64,000 nucleotides of DNA from Companilactobacillus farciminis KCTC 3681 = DSM 20184 (GTDB taxonomy: Bacteria; Bacillota; Bacilli; Lactobacillales; Lactobacillaceae). This document shows, piece by piece, positions 53,148-62,278 of this stretch. Location of the stretch: positions 1,302,001 to 1,366,000 of the forward strand of contig NZ_CP017702.1 of assembly GCF_002706745.1 (NCBI RefSeq), given 5' to 3'. Within the stretch, counting starts at the first letter, position 1. Every line of letters starts with the position of its first letter. The notes beneath the pieces were generated by a model. The model saw only the letters and a list, made by a program, of their open reading frames with translations, was not told the DNA's origin and did not search any database. The position numbers were made by a program, and so were the translations under genes.

Positions 53148-54113
53148 TCAGATGTATTCAATTCCGTGACCAATATTGGCAACGACAGTCGTTACATTTG
53201 ATAGTTGTTGTTCGATGTATGTTTGAACCTTTTGAATTGATTCTTTCGTACATATTATTTTAACATTTGGACCAGCATCAATTGTAGCATACGCAAAAAT
53301 TCCTTTGTGCCTAATTTCCTGAATTAATTGAAATATCCGAATTGTTTCTGGTGCAAAATAAGTGAACGAAGGATTAGCAGACAAGGTCAAAGCATGCATA
53401 CTCATTGCATTGTGCTCGGAAATCTCTCCGATTTTTTGTAAATCCTTTTGAGCAATTGCTTGCTTAATTTCTTTTATCTCTGAAGACACAAGTGTAACCC
53501 AATTTGAATAAAAAGGGGAGCTTTTTACACTATTTTTCATGCCGACAGTTGAAGAAACCTTCTTACTATGTTGATTGATCACAACCGATAGTAAGGTTAA
53601 GTCAATTTCTGGTGTTTCGTCAATAGGCACGGCAAAAGAAGACAGATTATCATAACCGGCTATCCATTCCACAAAGCCACCATAAATTGAGCGACTTGCA
53701 GAACCTGAGCCGTTTCTAGCTAAAATTGAAAGTTGTTTTCGGTCGAGGTCCAGTTGCTTAGTTTCATTGATTGCACCGGCCAAAGCAGCGAAACCGGAAG
53801 CAGATGAAGCAAAACCAGCTGAAGTAGGGACGTGGTTGACCGTCGTGATTTGAAAATGGTCATCGAATGAATACATTTGTCTAACGGTATCTAAATAATT
53901 ACGGATTCGTTGGCTTTTGGTATCGTTCAGAACTTCATTATTTAATGAAATGATATCTCGATCATTATCGATGACTTCAGCGAGCGTATCAGTATAAAAT
54001 CGATCCAAAGTTAATGACAAACTATTCGTATAGGGAAGTTTGTATTGTTTATTTTTTTTGCCCCAATATTTAATCAAAGCAATATTTGTATAAGCACGGG
54101 CTGTTTTAGTCAA
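53148..54113 (-). CDS. mvaD: diphosphomevalonate decarboxylase, 321 aa
   Basis: Decarboxylates mevalonate 5-diphosphate to IPP. The family start TKTARAYTNIALIKYWGKKNKQYKLPYTNSLSLTL is intact, as are the GHMP loop TSAGFASSASGFAALAGA (about 100-117) and AYATIDAGPNVKIIC near the end. The TTG at 54113 is preferred: it is 9 nt after GGAGG and gives the standard MTKTARAYTNIA start, while frames from 54131 or 54170 precede that site. It overlaps the mvaK1 end by 8 nt. Confidence 0.95.
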   Translation of the reverse strand: MTKTARAYTNIALIKYWGKKNKQYKLPYTNSLSLTLDRFYTDTLAEVIDNDRDIISLNNEVLNDTKSQRIRNYLDTVRQMYSFDDHFQITTVNHVPTSAGFASSASGFAALAGAINETKQLDLDRKQLSILARNGSGSASRSIYGGFVEWIAGYDNLSSFAVPIDETPEIDLTLLSVVINQHSKKVSSTVGMKNSVKSSPFYSNWVTLVSSEIKEIKQAIAQKDLQKIGEISEHNAMSMHALTLSANPSFTYFAPETIRIFQLIQEIRHKGIFAYATIDAGPNVKIICTKESIQKVQTYIEQQLSNVTTVVANIGHGIEYI

Positions 54114-55056
54114 TGTCTGAATCCTCCGCATAAATTGATAGTGGTTGAATCCAAGTTTGTTCGGCACCATTTTTAACTAGTGCTTTTTGAATCATCTGAG
54201 CACTAGTTAGGTTGCGGGCTAGGCAAATAATGCAACCGCCACGACCGCCACCAGTGATTTTACTGCCTAGTGAACCGGCGTGGTTCGCTGCATCAATCAA
54301 TTTGTCAGTTTTGGGGATGGCTAGATTCAATTTAGTTAAGATTTCATTAGCTAAGGAGAAGACCAAACCTAATTGTTTCAAATTGCCCTGGTTCAAATAC
54401 TCGTTGGCATCGGTAGCATAGTCGCCTAATTGTTTTAAGTAAGCACCGATAACTTTAGTATTTTCATCGTACATTTTTTTGACGTCGGCAACGGTTTCTT
54501 TGGTTTTACCTTTAACGCCTGAATCAGCAATGACAATGAAGCCTTCTGAATTGAAGGTAAAAGCTGTTGGAGCTTGATCTTTACTGAATTTAATTGGATA
54601 TTCAGAGCTTACTGTCAAAGCATCCAAACCACTAGCTTTACCATGAGTGACAGTTTCTGACTTATTGACGTAGTTTAATAGTGTCTGATGATCAATCTCT
54701 TGGTCAAAGAAGTCAAAAAAGGCTCTGGTAATGGCACAAGCGATGGCAGCTGAAGAACCCATTCCACGTTCGATAGGTAAACCACTGTCGATACTGATCG
54801 TGTAATTGACGTGATCAGTGTTCATTTTTTTATCTAATAGACCAATTAAGTATTTAACTCCAGCTAAAGAATCTGGAATTTGGTCAATCTTTCCAGCATA
54901 GTACTTGGAGATCAAAGAATTGTTCTCACTCTGTTTTATTTTTACGATCACAGGTGTACTTAACAATGGGATAGCAAATGCAGGGTAGCCATAAACTACC
55001 GCATGTTCCCCCATAATTATTGTTTTTCCGTGACTTTTTCCTATTCCTTTAAGCAC
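54106..55056 (-). CDS. mvaK1: mevalonate kinase, 316 aa
   Basis: Phosphorylates mevalonate; first of the four-gene operon. SHGKTIIMGEHAVVYGYPAFAIPLL is the N-terminal signature, IERGMGSSAAIACAITRAFFDFF the ATP-binding GHMP loop (about 92-114), and GSKITGGGRGGCIICLA the C-terminal motif. GTG start after GAGGTG. HMG-CoA synthase and reductase are not in the window, as usual for lactobacilli, where the upper pathway is elsewhere. Confidence 0.95.
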   Translation of the reverse strand: MLKGIGKSHGKTIIMGEHAVVYGYPAFAIPLLSTPVIVKIKQSENNSLISKYYAGKIDQIPDSLAGVKYLIGLLDKKMNTDHVNYTISIDSGLPIERGMGSSAAIACAITRAFFDFFDQEIDHQTLLNYVNKSETVTHGKASGLDALTVSSEYPIKFSKDQAPTAFTFNSEGFIVIADSGVKGKTKETVADVKKMYDENTKVIGAYLKQLGDYATDANEYLNQGNLKQLGLVFSLANEILTKLNLAIPKTDKLIDAANHAGSLGSKITGGGRGGCIICLARNLTSAQMIQKALVKNGAEQTWIQPLSIYAEDSDID

Positions 55057-55158
55057 ATGCTCACCTCAGTTTCTCTAAGTATTTATTTTATACATCTATT
55101 GTTACGATTTCCACTTTATGACGGTTAACTATGATAAAATTTTTGCGGGTGAATAAAT

Positions 55159-58100
55159 ATGACATTAAATTTTGTATTAGGTAAGAACCAATTTGACCAT
55201 CATCAAAAAATGATGGAATTATTTAATGAAGATTTTCAAAGAGATCCACAGGGACAGTTTTTTTTCTTAGTTCCCAATCACATAAAATTCGAATCTGAAG
55301 TCAATATCCTCAAATCATTCGGCAATGATGACGATGAATTGATAGCTACAAATAATGTCCAAACCTTTTCTTTCTCACGTCTGGCTTGGTACTTTTTGCG
55401 TGACAGTGGTGAGTATAACCTAGAAAGCTTAACGCAAACTAAAGCCGCCATGTTGTTGAAAGAAATTGTTCAGACGCACAAAAAAGATTTGAAGATTTTT
55501 TCAGGAATGATTGATAAACCTGGATTTTTAGATCAAATGATTTCTCAATTCAATGAATTCATGAACGGACAAGTTCAGCCAGAAGATATTGAGTTAGTTT
55601 TGAATGACAATGGACAAGACGTTTTCGCTGATAAAATCCAAGAATTAAACTTAATTTATACAGCTTATTTGGAACAAATCCAAAATTACAATACTAATGA
55701 TTTTCAATTGAATGCTTTGGCCGACTTTTTGAATACGAAAATAAAAACTAGCCACTATCATTTTTATATTGAAGGCTTTTCATCATTTACCGCTACAGAA
55801 TCAAATTTGGTGAAGTCATTGATGATCAATAGTGGCAACCTCGATGTGTCATTGGTTTTGGAGAAGTCGAATACGAATGACCCAGCTGACTTTTACTATC
55901 GCGCTAACTCGACCTATCGACAATTGACAGACTTTGCTAAGCAACAACAAATCGCTGTCAAAGATTATTTTGCTCAAACAACTAGGATTAGTTCGGACTT
56001 GGCAAAATTGGAAGACTATTGGATTCAATCCAGTGGCGTGGGGAATATAAAAGCTTCGATTTTTGATGATAAGCGTTCAGTGCAAATTTGGAGATGTACG
56101 GACAAGCAGACTGAAATTTCAGCCGTTAGTTCATATATTCGTCAAATGGTGGCTCGTCAAGGTTATCGATACAATGACTTCTTGATTTTGACACGTAACT
56201 TATCGGAATATGGTTCCTTTATCGAATCATTTATGGAAAATAATGAAGTTCCTTATTTTATCGATTTGCAAAAGAAAATGGCTAATCATCCCTTCAAACG
56301 CTTGGTTGACCTCTTATTTGCCGTCTACAACAAAGGGATGCAAGAAGACGACGTTATTAGTTTATTGAGAACTGAATTATTGATTCCTGATGAATTTAAG
56401 GATGATTTATCGGCTTTTCGACAGGCTCTAGATTTGACTGAAAATTATGCCTTGGCTAACGGTACCACAAAGAAAAATTGGTTGGGAGCAGCCTTTAAGC
56501 CAGACGTACAGTTAGATCCAAAAGTCGATGCTGAAAGAATTCATGAATATCAATTAATTAATGTCATTAAAAGTTTTATAAAATCAATTTATCAGCAATT
56601 AGATAAATTCTTAGATCAAAAATTATCTTCAGTTGAGAGTGCCACAGCCTTGTACGCTTTCTTGACGAACAACCACGTTTTTGAAGTCTTATTAACTTGG
56701 CAACAACAGGCAACTGAAGAACAAAATCTAACATTGGCTAATCAACCAGAACAAATCGTCAACTTATTCAATCAAATTTTAGACGAGTACGTAACTGTAT
56801 TTGGCGAAAAAGAATTTGAATCAACAGATTTTATCAGTATTTTGGATGCGGCGTTTGAAAATGCTACTTATTCGCAAATCCCTTCGACACTCGATGCTGT
56901 AAGCATTTCTGAAATTGGAATGATCCAACCTAACAATCGCAAGATTACTTTCATCTTAGGTTCAACCACTGCCAATATGCCTGGGGCAACGGTCTCTAAT
57001 AATCTAGTAACTGACGATGAACGTGGCTTTTTGAATAATAATTTGACCGATGGTAAGTATTTAAAAGAGTCAGACGAAGTGATCAATAATGCCGAACCAT
57101 TCTTGCATGATATTACTTTCACTGCCAGCTCGCAGCGTTTGATATTTACGTATCCTAATTTGATTGAGGATAATAAAAAACAAGAATTATCCAGTTATGT
57201 CAAAAGAATCAAAGACCATTTCAATTTAGAGATTGAAGATAAACTGCTTAATCCAGCTACAGATGATTTGGAAGACAACCATATCTTGCAATACATCGGC
57301 TCAAAAGCTTCAACTTTGAATTATTTGATTAGAATTTCACGCAGTGCTTTAGATAAAAATGCTAGTTTACCGGACGCTTGGCAATACGTTCGTAAGCAGT
57401 TGTTGAATCGTGATGAAGAGACATCTGAATTTGCCTTGAGCTCATTGAATTATCAAAATAAGCCTGTTAACTTAACACCAGAAACAGTCAATGCTTTGTA
57501 TGGCAAGAATATCAATGTTTCGATTTCACAGTTAGAAACATTTTATAAAAATGAGTATGAATACTTTTTAAAATACGGATTACGTCTGTATCCACGTCAG
57601 CTATTCGAAATAACGCCAGCTCAAACTGGTTCAGTTTTTCATGCAGTCCTAGACAGCTTAGTAAAATATCTTACTCAACATAATCAAAGATTAGTCGATT
57701 TCAATGATCAAGAGATAACTGACTTGATTGCTGACTTATTTGAAGAGCAGACTAGTTTGCCAGAGAACAAGATTTTTAAGTCTTCATCTCGAATGCTTTA
57801 TATTTCTGACAAATTGCAAAATACCTTAGTTCAATTAGTTAAGAACATGAAGCAGCAGTATCAACGTAATGGCTTTAATCCTAAGCGTTCTGAAGTTACC
57901 TTTGGTCGAATCAACAATCAACAAGACTTGCCGGGGCTTTCTTATGACTTGTCAGATGGTCACAAGATCAATGTTCGTGGAAAGATCGATCGAATCGATG
58001 AAATGATTTTGCCAGAACAAGCATTGGCTTATTTGACAATTGTTGACTACAAGTCGAGTGACAAGGATTTCAATTTCCCACAATTTCTAAGTGGAATTAC

Positions 58101-58653
58101 GATGCAGATGCCTACTTATATCCAGAGCTTGAACAATAATTTGGAACTATTTAAAGTTGATGATTCCGACGTAAAAGTTGGTGGTGCGCTATACGAACAC
58201 ATTAGTAATCCATTTATCCCTTTGAGCAAAAAACAAGTGCCACTTGCTGAACAAATTTTGGCTCAATTCAAACTTCAAGGAATTTTGTTAAATGACGAGG
58301 AGCTGTTGGATAACTTTGATACTGAAGCTAGAACTTCTAAAAATGTCAGATCATCCAGATCTCCAGTAGTTAGTTTTGGCAAAGACAATGTGATTTCCGA
58401 TGATGATCTCTTTAAAATTCTTAATTACAATCGTCGTTTGATCAAACAAGCCGGAGAAAAGATTTATTCCGGAAAATTGAGTCTCAATCCGTATCGCTAC
58501 AAAAAGGTTACCGATTTACAATACAGCGACTTTCGTCCTATTTTTGAATTCGATGCAATGTTACCGGAAAATGAATATCACGATATCATCAATTACAACA
58601 AAAAAGATGTGCTAGAAAAAATCGGAGAAATTTTGGAGGAAGACAATGCCTGA
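55159..58653 (+). CDS. rexB: ATP-dependent helicase/deoxyribonuclease subunit B (RexB/AddB), 1164 aa
   Basis: Subunit of the RexAB/AddAB complex that resects double-strand breaks and starts recombination. It begins LNFVLGKNQFDHHQKMMELF, where AddB has the G-x-(A/S)-G-x-G-K-S-type Walker A of its inactive helicase; here the Walker A is degenerate, as in the RexB group. FFLVPNHIKFESEV follows. The C-terminal nuclease (about 890-1000) has VRGKIDRIDEM and YLTIVDYKSSDKDF, the D-x-K PD-(D/E)XK core. No iron-sulphur cysteines are visible. It overlaps addA by 8 nt. Confidence 0.95.
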   Translation: MTLNFVLGKNQFDHHQKMMELFNEDFQRDPQGQFFFLVPNHIKFESEVNILKSFGNDDDELIATNNVQTFSFSRLAWYFLRDSGEYNLESLTQTKAAMLLKEIVQTHKKDLKIFSGMIDKPGFLDQMISQFNEFMNGQVQPEDIELVLNDNGQDVFADKIQELNLIYTAYLEQIQNYNTNDFQLNALADFLNTKIKTSHYHFYIEGFSSFTATESNLVKSLMINSGNLDVSLVLEKSNTNDPADFYYRANSTYRQLTDFAKQQQIAVKDYFAQTTRISSDLAKLEDYWIQSSGVGNIKASIFDDKRSVQIWRCTDKQTEISAVSSYIRQMVARQGYRYNDFLILTRNLSEYGSFIESFMENNEVPYFIDLQKKMANHPFKRLVDLLFAVYNKGMQEDDVISLLRTELLIPDEFKDDLSAFRQALDLTENYALANGTTKKNWLGAAFKPDVQLDPKVDAERIHEYQLINVIKSFIKSIYQQLDKFLDQKLSSVESATALYAFLTNNHVFEVLLTWQQQATEEQNLTLANQPEQIVNLFNQILDEYVTVFGEKEFESTDFISILDAAFENATYSQIPSTLDAVSISEIGMIQPNNRKITFILGSTTANMPGATVSNNLVTDDERGFLNNNLTDGKYLKESDEVINNAEPFLHDITFTASSQRLIFTYPNLIEDNKKQELSSYVKRIKDHFNLEIEDKLLNPATDDLEDNHILQYIGSKASTLNYLIRISRSALDKNASLPDAWQYVRKQLLNRDEETSEFALSSLNYQNKPVNLTPETVNALYGKNINVSISQLETFYKNEYEYFLKYGLRLYPRQLFEITPAQTGSVFHAVLDSLVKYLTQHNQRLVDFNDQEITDLIADLFEEQTSLPENKIFKSSSRMLYISDKLQNTLVQLVKNMKQQYQRNGFNPKRSEVTFGRINNQQDLPGLSYDLSDGHKINVRGKIDRIDEMILPEQALAYLTIVDYKSSDKDFNFPQFLSGITMQMPTYIQSLNNNLELFKVDDSDVKVGGALYEHISNPFIPLSKKQVPLAEQILAQFKLQGILLNDEELLDNFDTEARTSKNVRSSRSPVVSFGKDNVISDDDLFKILNYNRRLIKQAGEKIYSGKLSLNPYRYKKVTDLQYSDFRPIFEFDAMLPENEYHDIINYNKKDVLEKIGEILEEDNA

Positions 58654-61600
58654 GTGGACAGAAGATCAGAAAAAAGCAATTGAACATCGCGGACATGATA
58701 TCTTAGTTTCAGCTGCGGCTGGTTCAGGGAAGACAACTATCTTAATTGAACGAATCTTACGCGAACTGAAGAGCGATGAAGATGTTGATAACTTATTAGT
58801 TGCAACTTTTACAGAAGCTGCCGCTCAAGAAATGAAGGATCGTCTATTAAAAGCTTTGAAAGAAGCTGTTAATCAAACTGATAATGCTGATGAAAAAAGA
58901 CGTCTTCAAAAACAAATTTTTCGCATTCCGATGGCTAATATCAGTACCTTGCACGCATTTTGCTTGAGTGTGATCAAGAAGTTTTATTATGTAATTGATT
59001 TAGATCCTAATTTTCGACTTTTGAGTGACGATACTGAGAAATCAATTATCCAAGAGCAAGCTTATGATAATGTTCGTAACAAGTACTACAGCAAAGAAGA
59101 TATAGACTTCATCAAACTAACTAACAATTTCACTAATGATAAAACTGACGATGGTCTAAAGGACATTGTTTTCAAACTGTACGACTTTGCCATTACGACT
59201 AGCGATACGAAGGCTTATTTAGATGATTTGAGTAAGACTTATCAATTCGTAAATTCATTTAGTCAAACTGAATTTTATCGAGAAGAATTCTTGCCACAAA
59301 TCAAGTCACGCCTAGATGAACTTCTATTGACAGTCAAACACGGTTTAGATTTAGCATCTGACGATGATTTAGCACAAACTTACCTAGATGTCTTTAAGGA
59401 AGCCGAAGAAAGACTCCAAAAAGTCAATTCAGAATTGTCACAGTACAATTACGATCAGTTGCAGGACATCTTTTATAACTTTAAATTTAAAAACAAAAAG
59501 CAACGTGTTACTAAGGCTGAAAAAGAGGGCAAAGATCTCTCGTTAATGAATGAAACCGGAGAGGTTAAGAAAACTCTAGACGATCAATTAAAGAGTCTGG
59601 TGACTGATTACTTCTTGAAGTCAGAAACTGGTGTCAACGAAGCTTTAAAGGTTGCCCAAAGTTTAGTTCAAAAATTAGTTGAAGTTGAATATAGCTTTAT
59701 TAATGAGTTTCAAAAACTTAAGACTAATAGTCACGTTTTAGACTTCAATGATTTAGAACACCGCGCCGTTGATATTTTAGAAGGTGAAGTCGATGGTCGA
59801 AAGATTGCTCAAGAATATTATCAAAACAAGTTCCATGAGTTAATGATCGATGAGTATCAAGATGTCAATGCCATGCAAGATAAGATTATCGACTTATTGT
59901 CGTGTGAAAATAATCATCGTTTCATGGTAGGGGACATCAAGCAGTCAATTTACGGCTTTAGACAAGCAGCACCTAGATTGTTTACCGAAAAATATGAAGC
60001 CTTCCAAAGAGATGACAATGACGATGAATTGATCCAATTGTCAATGAATTTCCGTTCCTCAAAGGCCGTCGATGATTTCGTTAATAATATCTTTACGAAA
60101 ATTTTTGATAAAAAGATTGGTGACATCGATTACGATGAGAAATCTAAGTTGATTACCGGAACTAACTTCCCAGAGGTCGTTGATACAACTAATGAATTTG
60201 ACGTTTATGTCGGCGATGAAGATGAAGAAGTAACTAAGCGCCAGACTTTGATCAGTGCAGCTGCCAAAAAAATTCAAGCTTTGATTGATCAAGGCTTTGA
60301 AATTTATGACAGCAAAATGAAAGCCGACTCAGAAGAGAAAAAGATTCGTCCATTGAAATATTCAGATATCGCTATTTTGTCGCGAGTTAGAGATAGCAAT
60401 ACTGATATTATTTCTTATTTTTCAAAGGTAAATATTCCCGTCATGGTCAAGGATGCCCAAAATTATTTCCAGACGACTGAATTGCAAATTATGATGTCAA
60501 TGTTGAAGTTGGTTGATAATCCATATGAAGACATCCCTTTGGTTGCCGTCTTACATTCACCAATTGTTGGATTGAATGAAGAAGAATTGGCCAAAATCCG
60601 CTTAGTCGATAAACGAAATATTTACTTTACAGCTTTGAATGAATATGTGGCTTCTGAAAACGCTGAAGAACATCTCAAGAACAAAATCAGTTCGTTTTTA
60701 GTCCAATTGGATAATTATCGTGACTTTGCTAACAAAAATAGCATTGCTCGTTTAATTTGGAAGATTTATCAAGAGACTGGTATTTTGGAATACGTTTCAG
60801 GGATGCCTGGTGGAAAGCAACGTGCTGCCAATCTTCATGCCTTGTACCAACGTGCCAATGCTTATGAAGAAAATAATTATAAAGGTTTGCATCAATTCAT
60901 TAACTTTATCGAACGAATGCAAAAATTAGACAAAGATCTTTCGCAACCAAATAGTATTGAAGCTAATGATGATACGGTCAAAGTTATGACAGTTCACGGT
61001 TCTAAGGGATTGGAATTTCCAATCGTAATTTATTTGGATATGGACAAGAAGTTCAATATGATGGATGTCAATTCCGACACTGTCTTTGACGCTCAAAAAG
61101 GAATCGGAATTACTGTGGCTGATAATGAAACTAGACTCAAGTATCGGACCATCCCTCGAGGAATTATCAGTTATCAAAAGAAAATCGCTACTGTTTCCGA
61201 AGAAATGCGTTTATTGTACGTAGCGTTAACTAGAGCAAAGCAAAAATTGATCATGCTTGGTTTTACTAAAGATTCAGATAAACTATTAAAAACTTGGAAT
61301 AATGTTTCGATGACTAATGGTTTAGTGAATGAATCAATTAGAATGAAAGCTAATAGTTTTCAAAACTTCGTTGGTATCAGTACATTACAAGATGCTAAGG
61401 CACCAGAGTATTATGATGAAGCGAGTCATTTGCAATTTAAACTGATAGAAGCCAAAACTGAAGATGCAAAAGCTCCTAAGAATCAAAAAATCAAATTGTT
61501 ACCTAAAGAACCTAGTCAATTGTTCAAAGATGCAGTTGCCGATATTTTGGATTTAGATTATCAATATCAAGAATCAGTTGAAACGACGGCCTATCAGTCA

Positions 61601-62254
61601 GTTTCTGAAATCAAAGGTTTGTTTGAAGACCCTGATAGCAAAAACATGGCTGAAATGCTACCGGAAAAGTCACGCTATAACTTAGGCTCATTTGCTCAAC
61701 CGGAATTTTTGACTAAGACTAAAAAAGTCACTAACGCTGAAGTCGGAAGTGCAACTCACTTAGTTCTTCAAAAAATCAATATAGAGAAGACTCCAGAAAT
61801 TGCCGATTTTGAAGAATTAATAACTCAAATGACCAATGAAAAATTATTGACGCCAGAATTGGCTAAAAAAATCGACTGTGCTAGTTTGGCCAAATTTTAT
61901 CAAAGCGACTTAGGTCAAGAAATTGTTGCTAATCATCAAAATGTTAGTCGAGAATTCCCTTGCTCAATTCTGATGCCAGCCAAAAGATTGTTTAAAGATA
62001 CCGCAAAAGATTATTCTGTTAACGATAAAATCTTAGTTCATGGTATTATTGATGGAGTGATTGAATTAGATGAAGGCGTAATTATTTTTGACTATAAAAC
62101 TGATCATGTTACTAGTCAAAATGAGGATGAACTTGTTAAGAAATATTCAGGACAAGTTAATTTATACGCAAAAGCGATTGAAGCAATCAAGAAAAAGCCC
62201 GTTTTGGGCAAATATCTTTATTTCTTGAAGAAAGACCGAGCAGTTAAACTTTAA
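58646..62254 (+). CDS. addA: ATP-dependent helicase/nuclease subunit A (AddA/RexA), 1202 aa
   Basis: UvrD-like 3'-5' helicase and nuclease. Motif Ia/Walker A LVSAAAGSGKTTILIERIL (about 20-38), VATFTEAAAQEMKDRL, Walker B LMIDEYQDVNAMQD (about 394-407), GDIKQSIYGFRQA (motif III, about 430-442), VMTVHGSKGLEFPIVIYLDMD (motif V, about 780-800) and EEMRLLYVALTRAKQKL (motif VI). The C-terminal nuclease has HGIIDGVIELDEGVIIFDYKTDHV (about 1132-1155). Complete and typical in length. Confidence 0.97.
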   Translation: MPEWTEDQKKAIEHRGHDILVSAAAGSGKTTILIERILRELKSDEDVDNLLVATFTEAAAQEMKDRLLKALKEAVNQTDNADEKRRLQKQIFRIPMANISTLHAFCLSVIKKFYYVIDLDPNFRLLSDDTEKSIIQEQAYDNVRNKYYSKEDIDFIKLTNNFTNDKTDDGLKDIVFKLYDFAITTSDTKAYLDDLSKTYQFVNSFSQTEFYREEFLPQIKSRLDELLLTVKHGLDLASDDDLAQTYLDVFKEAEERLQKVNSELSQYNYDQLQDIFYNFKFKNKKQRVTKAEKEGKDLSLMNETGEVKKTLDDQLKSLVTDYFLKSETGVNEALKVAQSLVQKLVEVEYSFINEFQKLKTNSHVLDFNDLEHRAVDILEGEVDGRKIAQEYYQNKFHELMIDEYQDVNAMQDKIIDLLSCENNHRFMVGDIKQSIYGFRQAAPRLFTEKYEAFQRDDNDDELIQLSMNFRSSKAVDDFVNNIFTKIFDKKIGDIDYDEKSKLITGTNFPEVVDTTNEFDVYVGDEDEEVTKRQTLISAAAKKIQALIDQGFEIYDSKMKADSEEKKIRPLKYSDIAILSRVRDSNTDIISYFSKVNIPVMVKDAQNYFQTTELQIMMSMLKLVDNPYEDIPLVAVLHSPIVGLNEEELAKIRLVDKRNIYFTALNEYVASENAEEHLKNKISSFLVQLDNYRDFANKNSIARLIWKIYQETGILEYVSGMPGGKQRAANLHALYQRANAYEENNYKGLHQFINFIERMQKLDKDLSQPNSIEANDDTVKVMTVHGSKGLEFPIVIYLDMDKKFNMMDVNSDTVFDAQKGIGITVADNETRLKYRTIPRGIISYQKKIATVSEEMRLLYVALTRAKQKLIMLGFTKDSDKLLKTWNNVSMTNGLVNESIRMKANSFQNFVGISTLQDAKAPEYYDEASHLQFKLIEAKTEDAKAPKNQKIKLLPKEPSQLFKDAVADILDLDYQYQESVETTAYQSVSEIKGLFEDPDSKNMAEMLPEKSRYNLGSFAQPEFLTKTKKVTNAEVGSATHLVLQKINIEKTPEIADFEELITQMTNEKLLTPELAKKIDCASLAKFYQSDLGQEIVANHQNVSREFPCSILMPAKRLFKDTAKDYSVNDKILVHGIIDGVIELDEGVIIFDYKTDHVTSQNEDELVKKYSGQVNLYAKAIEAIKKKPVLGKYLYFLKKDRAVKL

Positions 62255-62278
62255 GAAAAAAGATGAGAGGTGAATGAT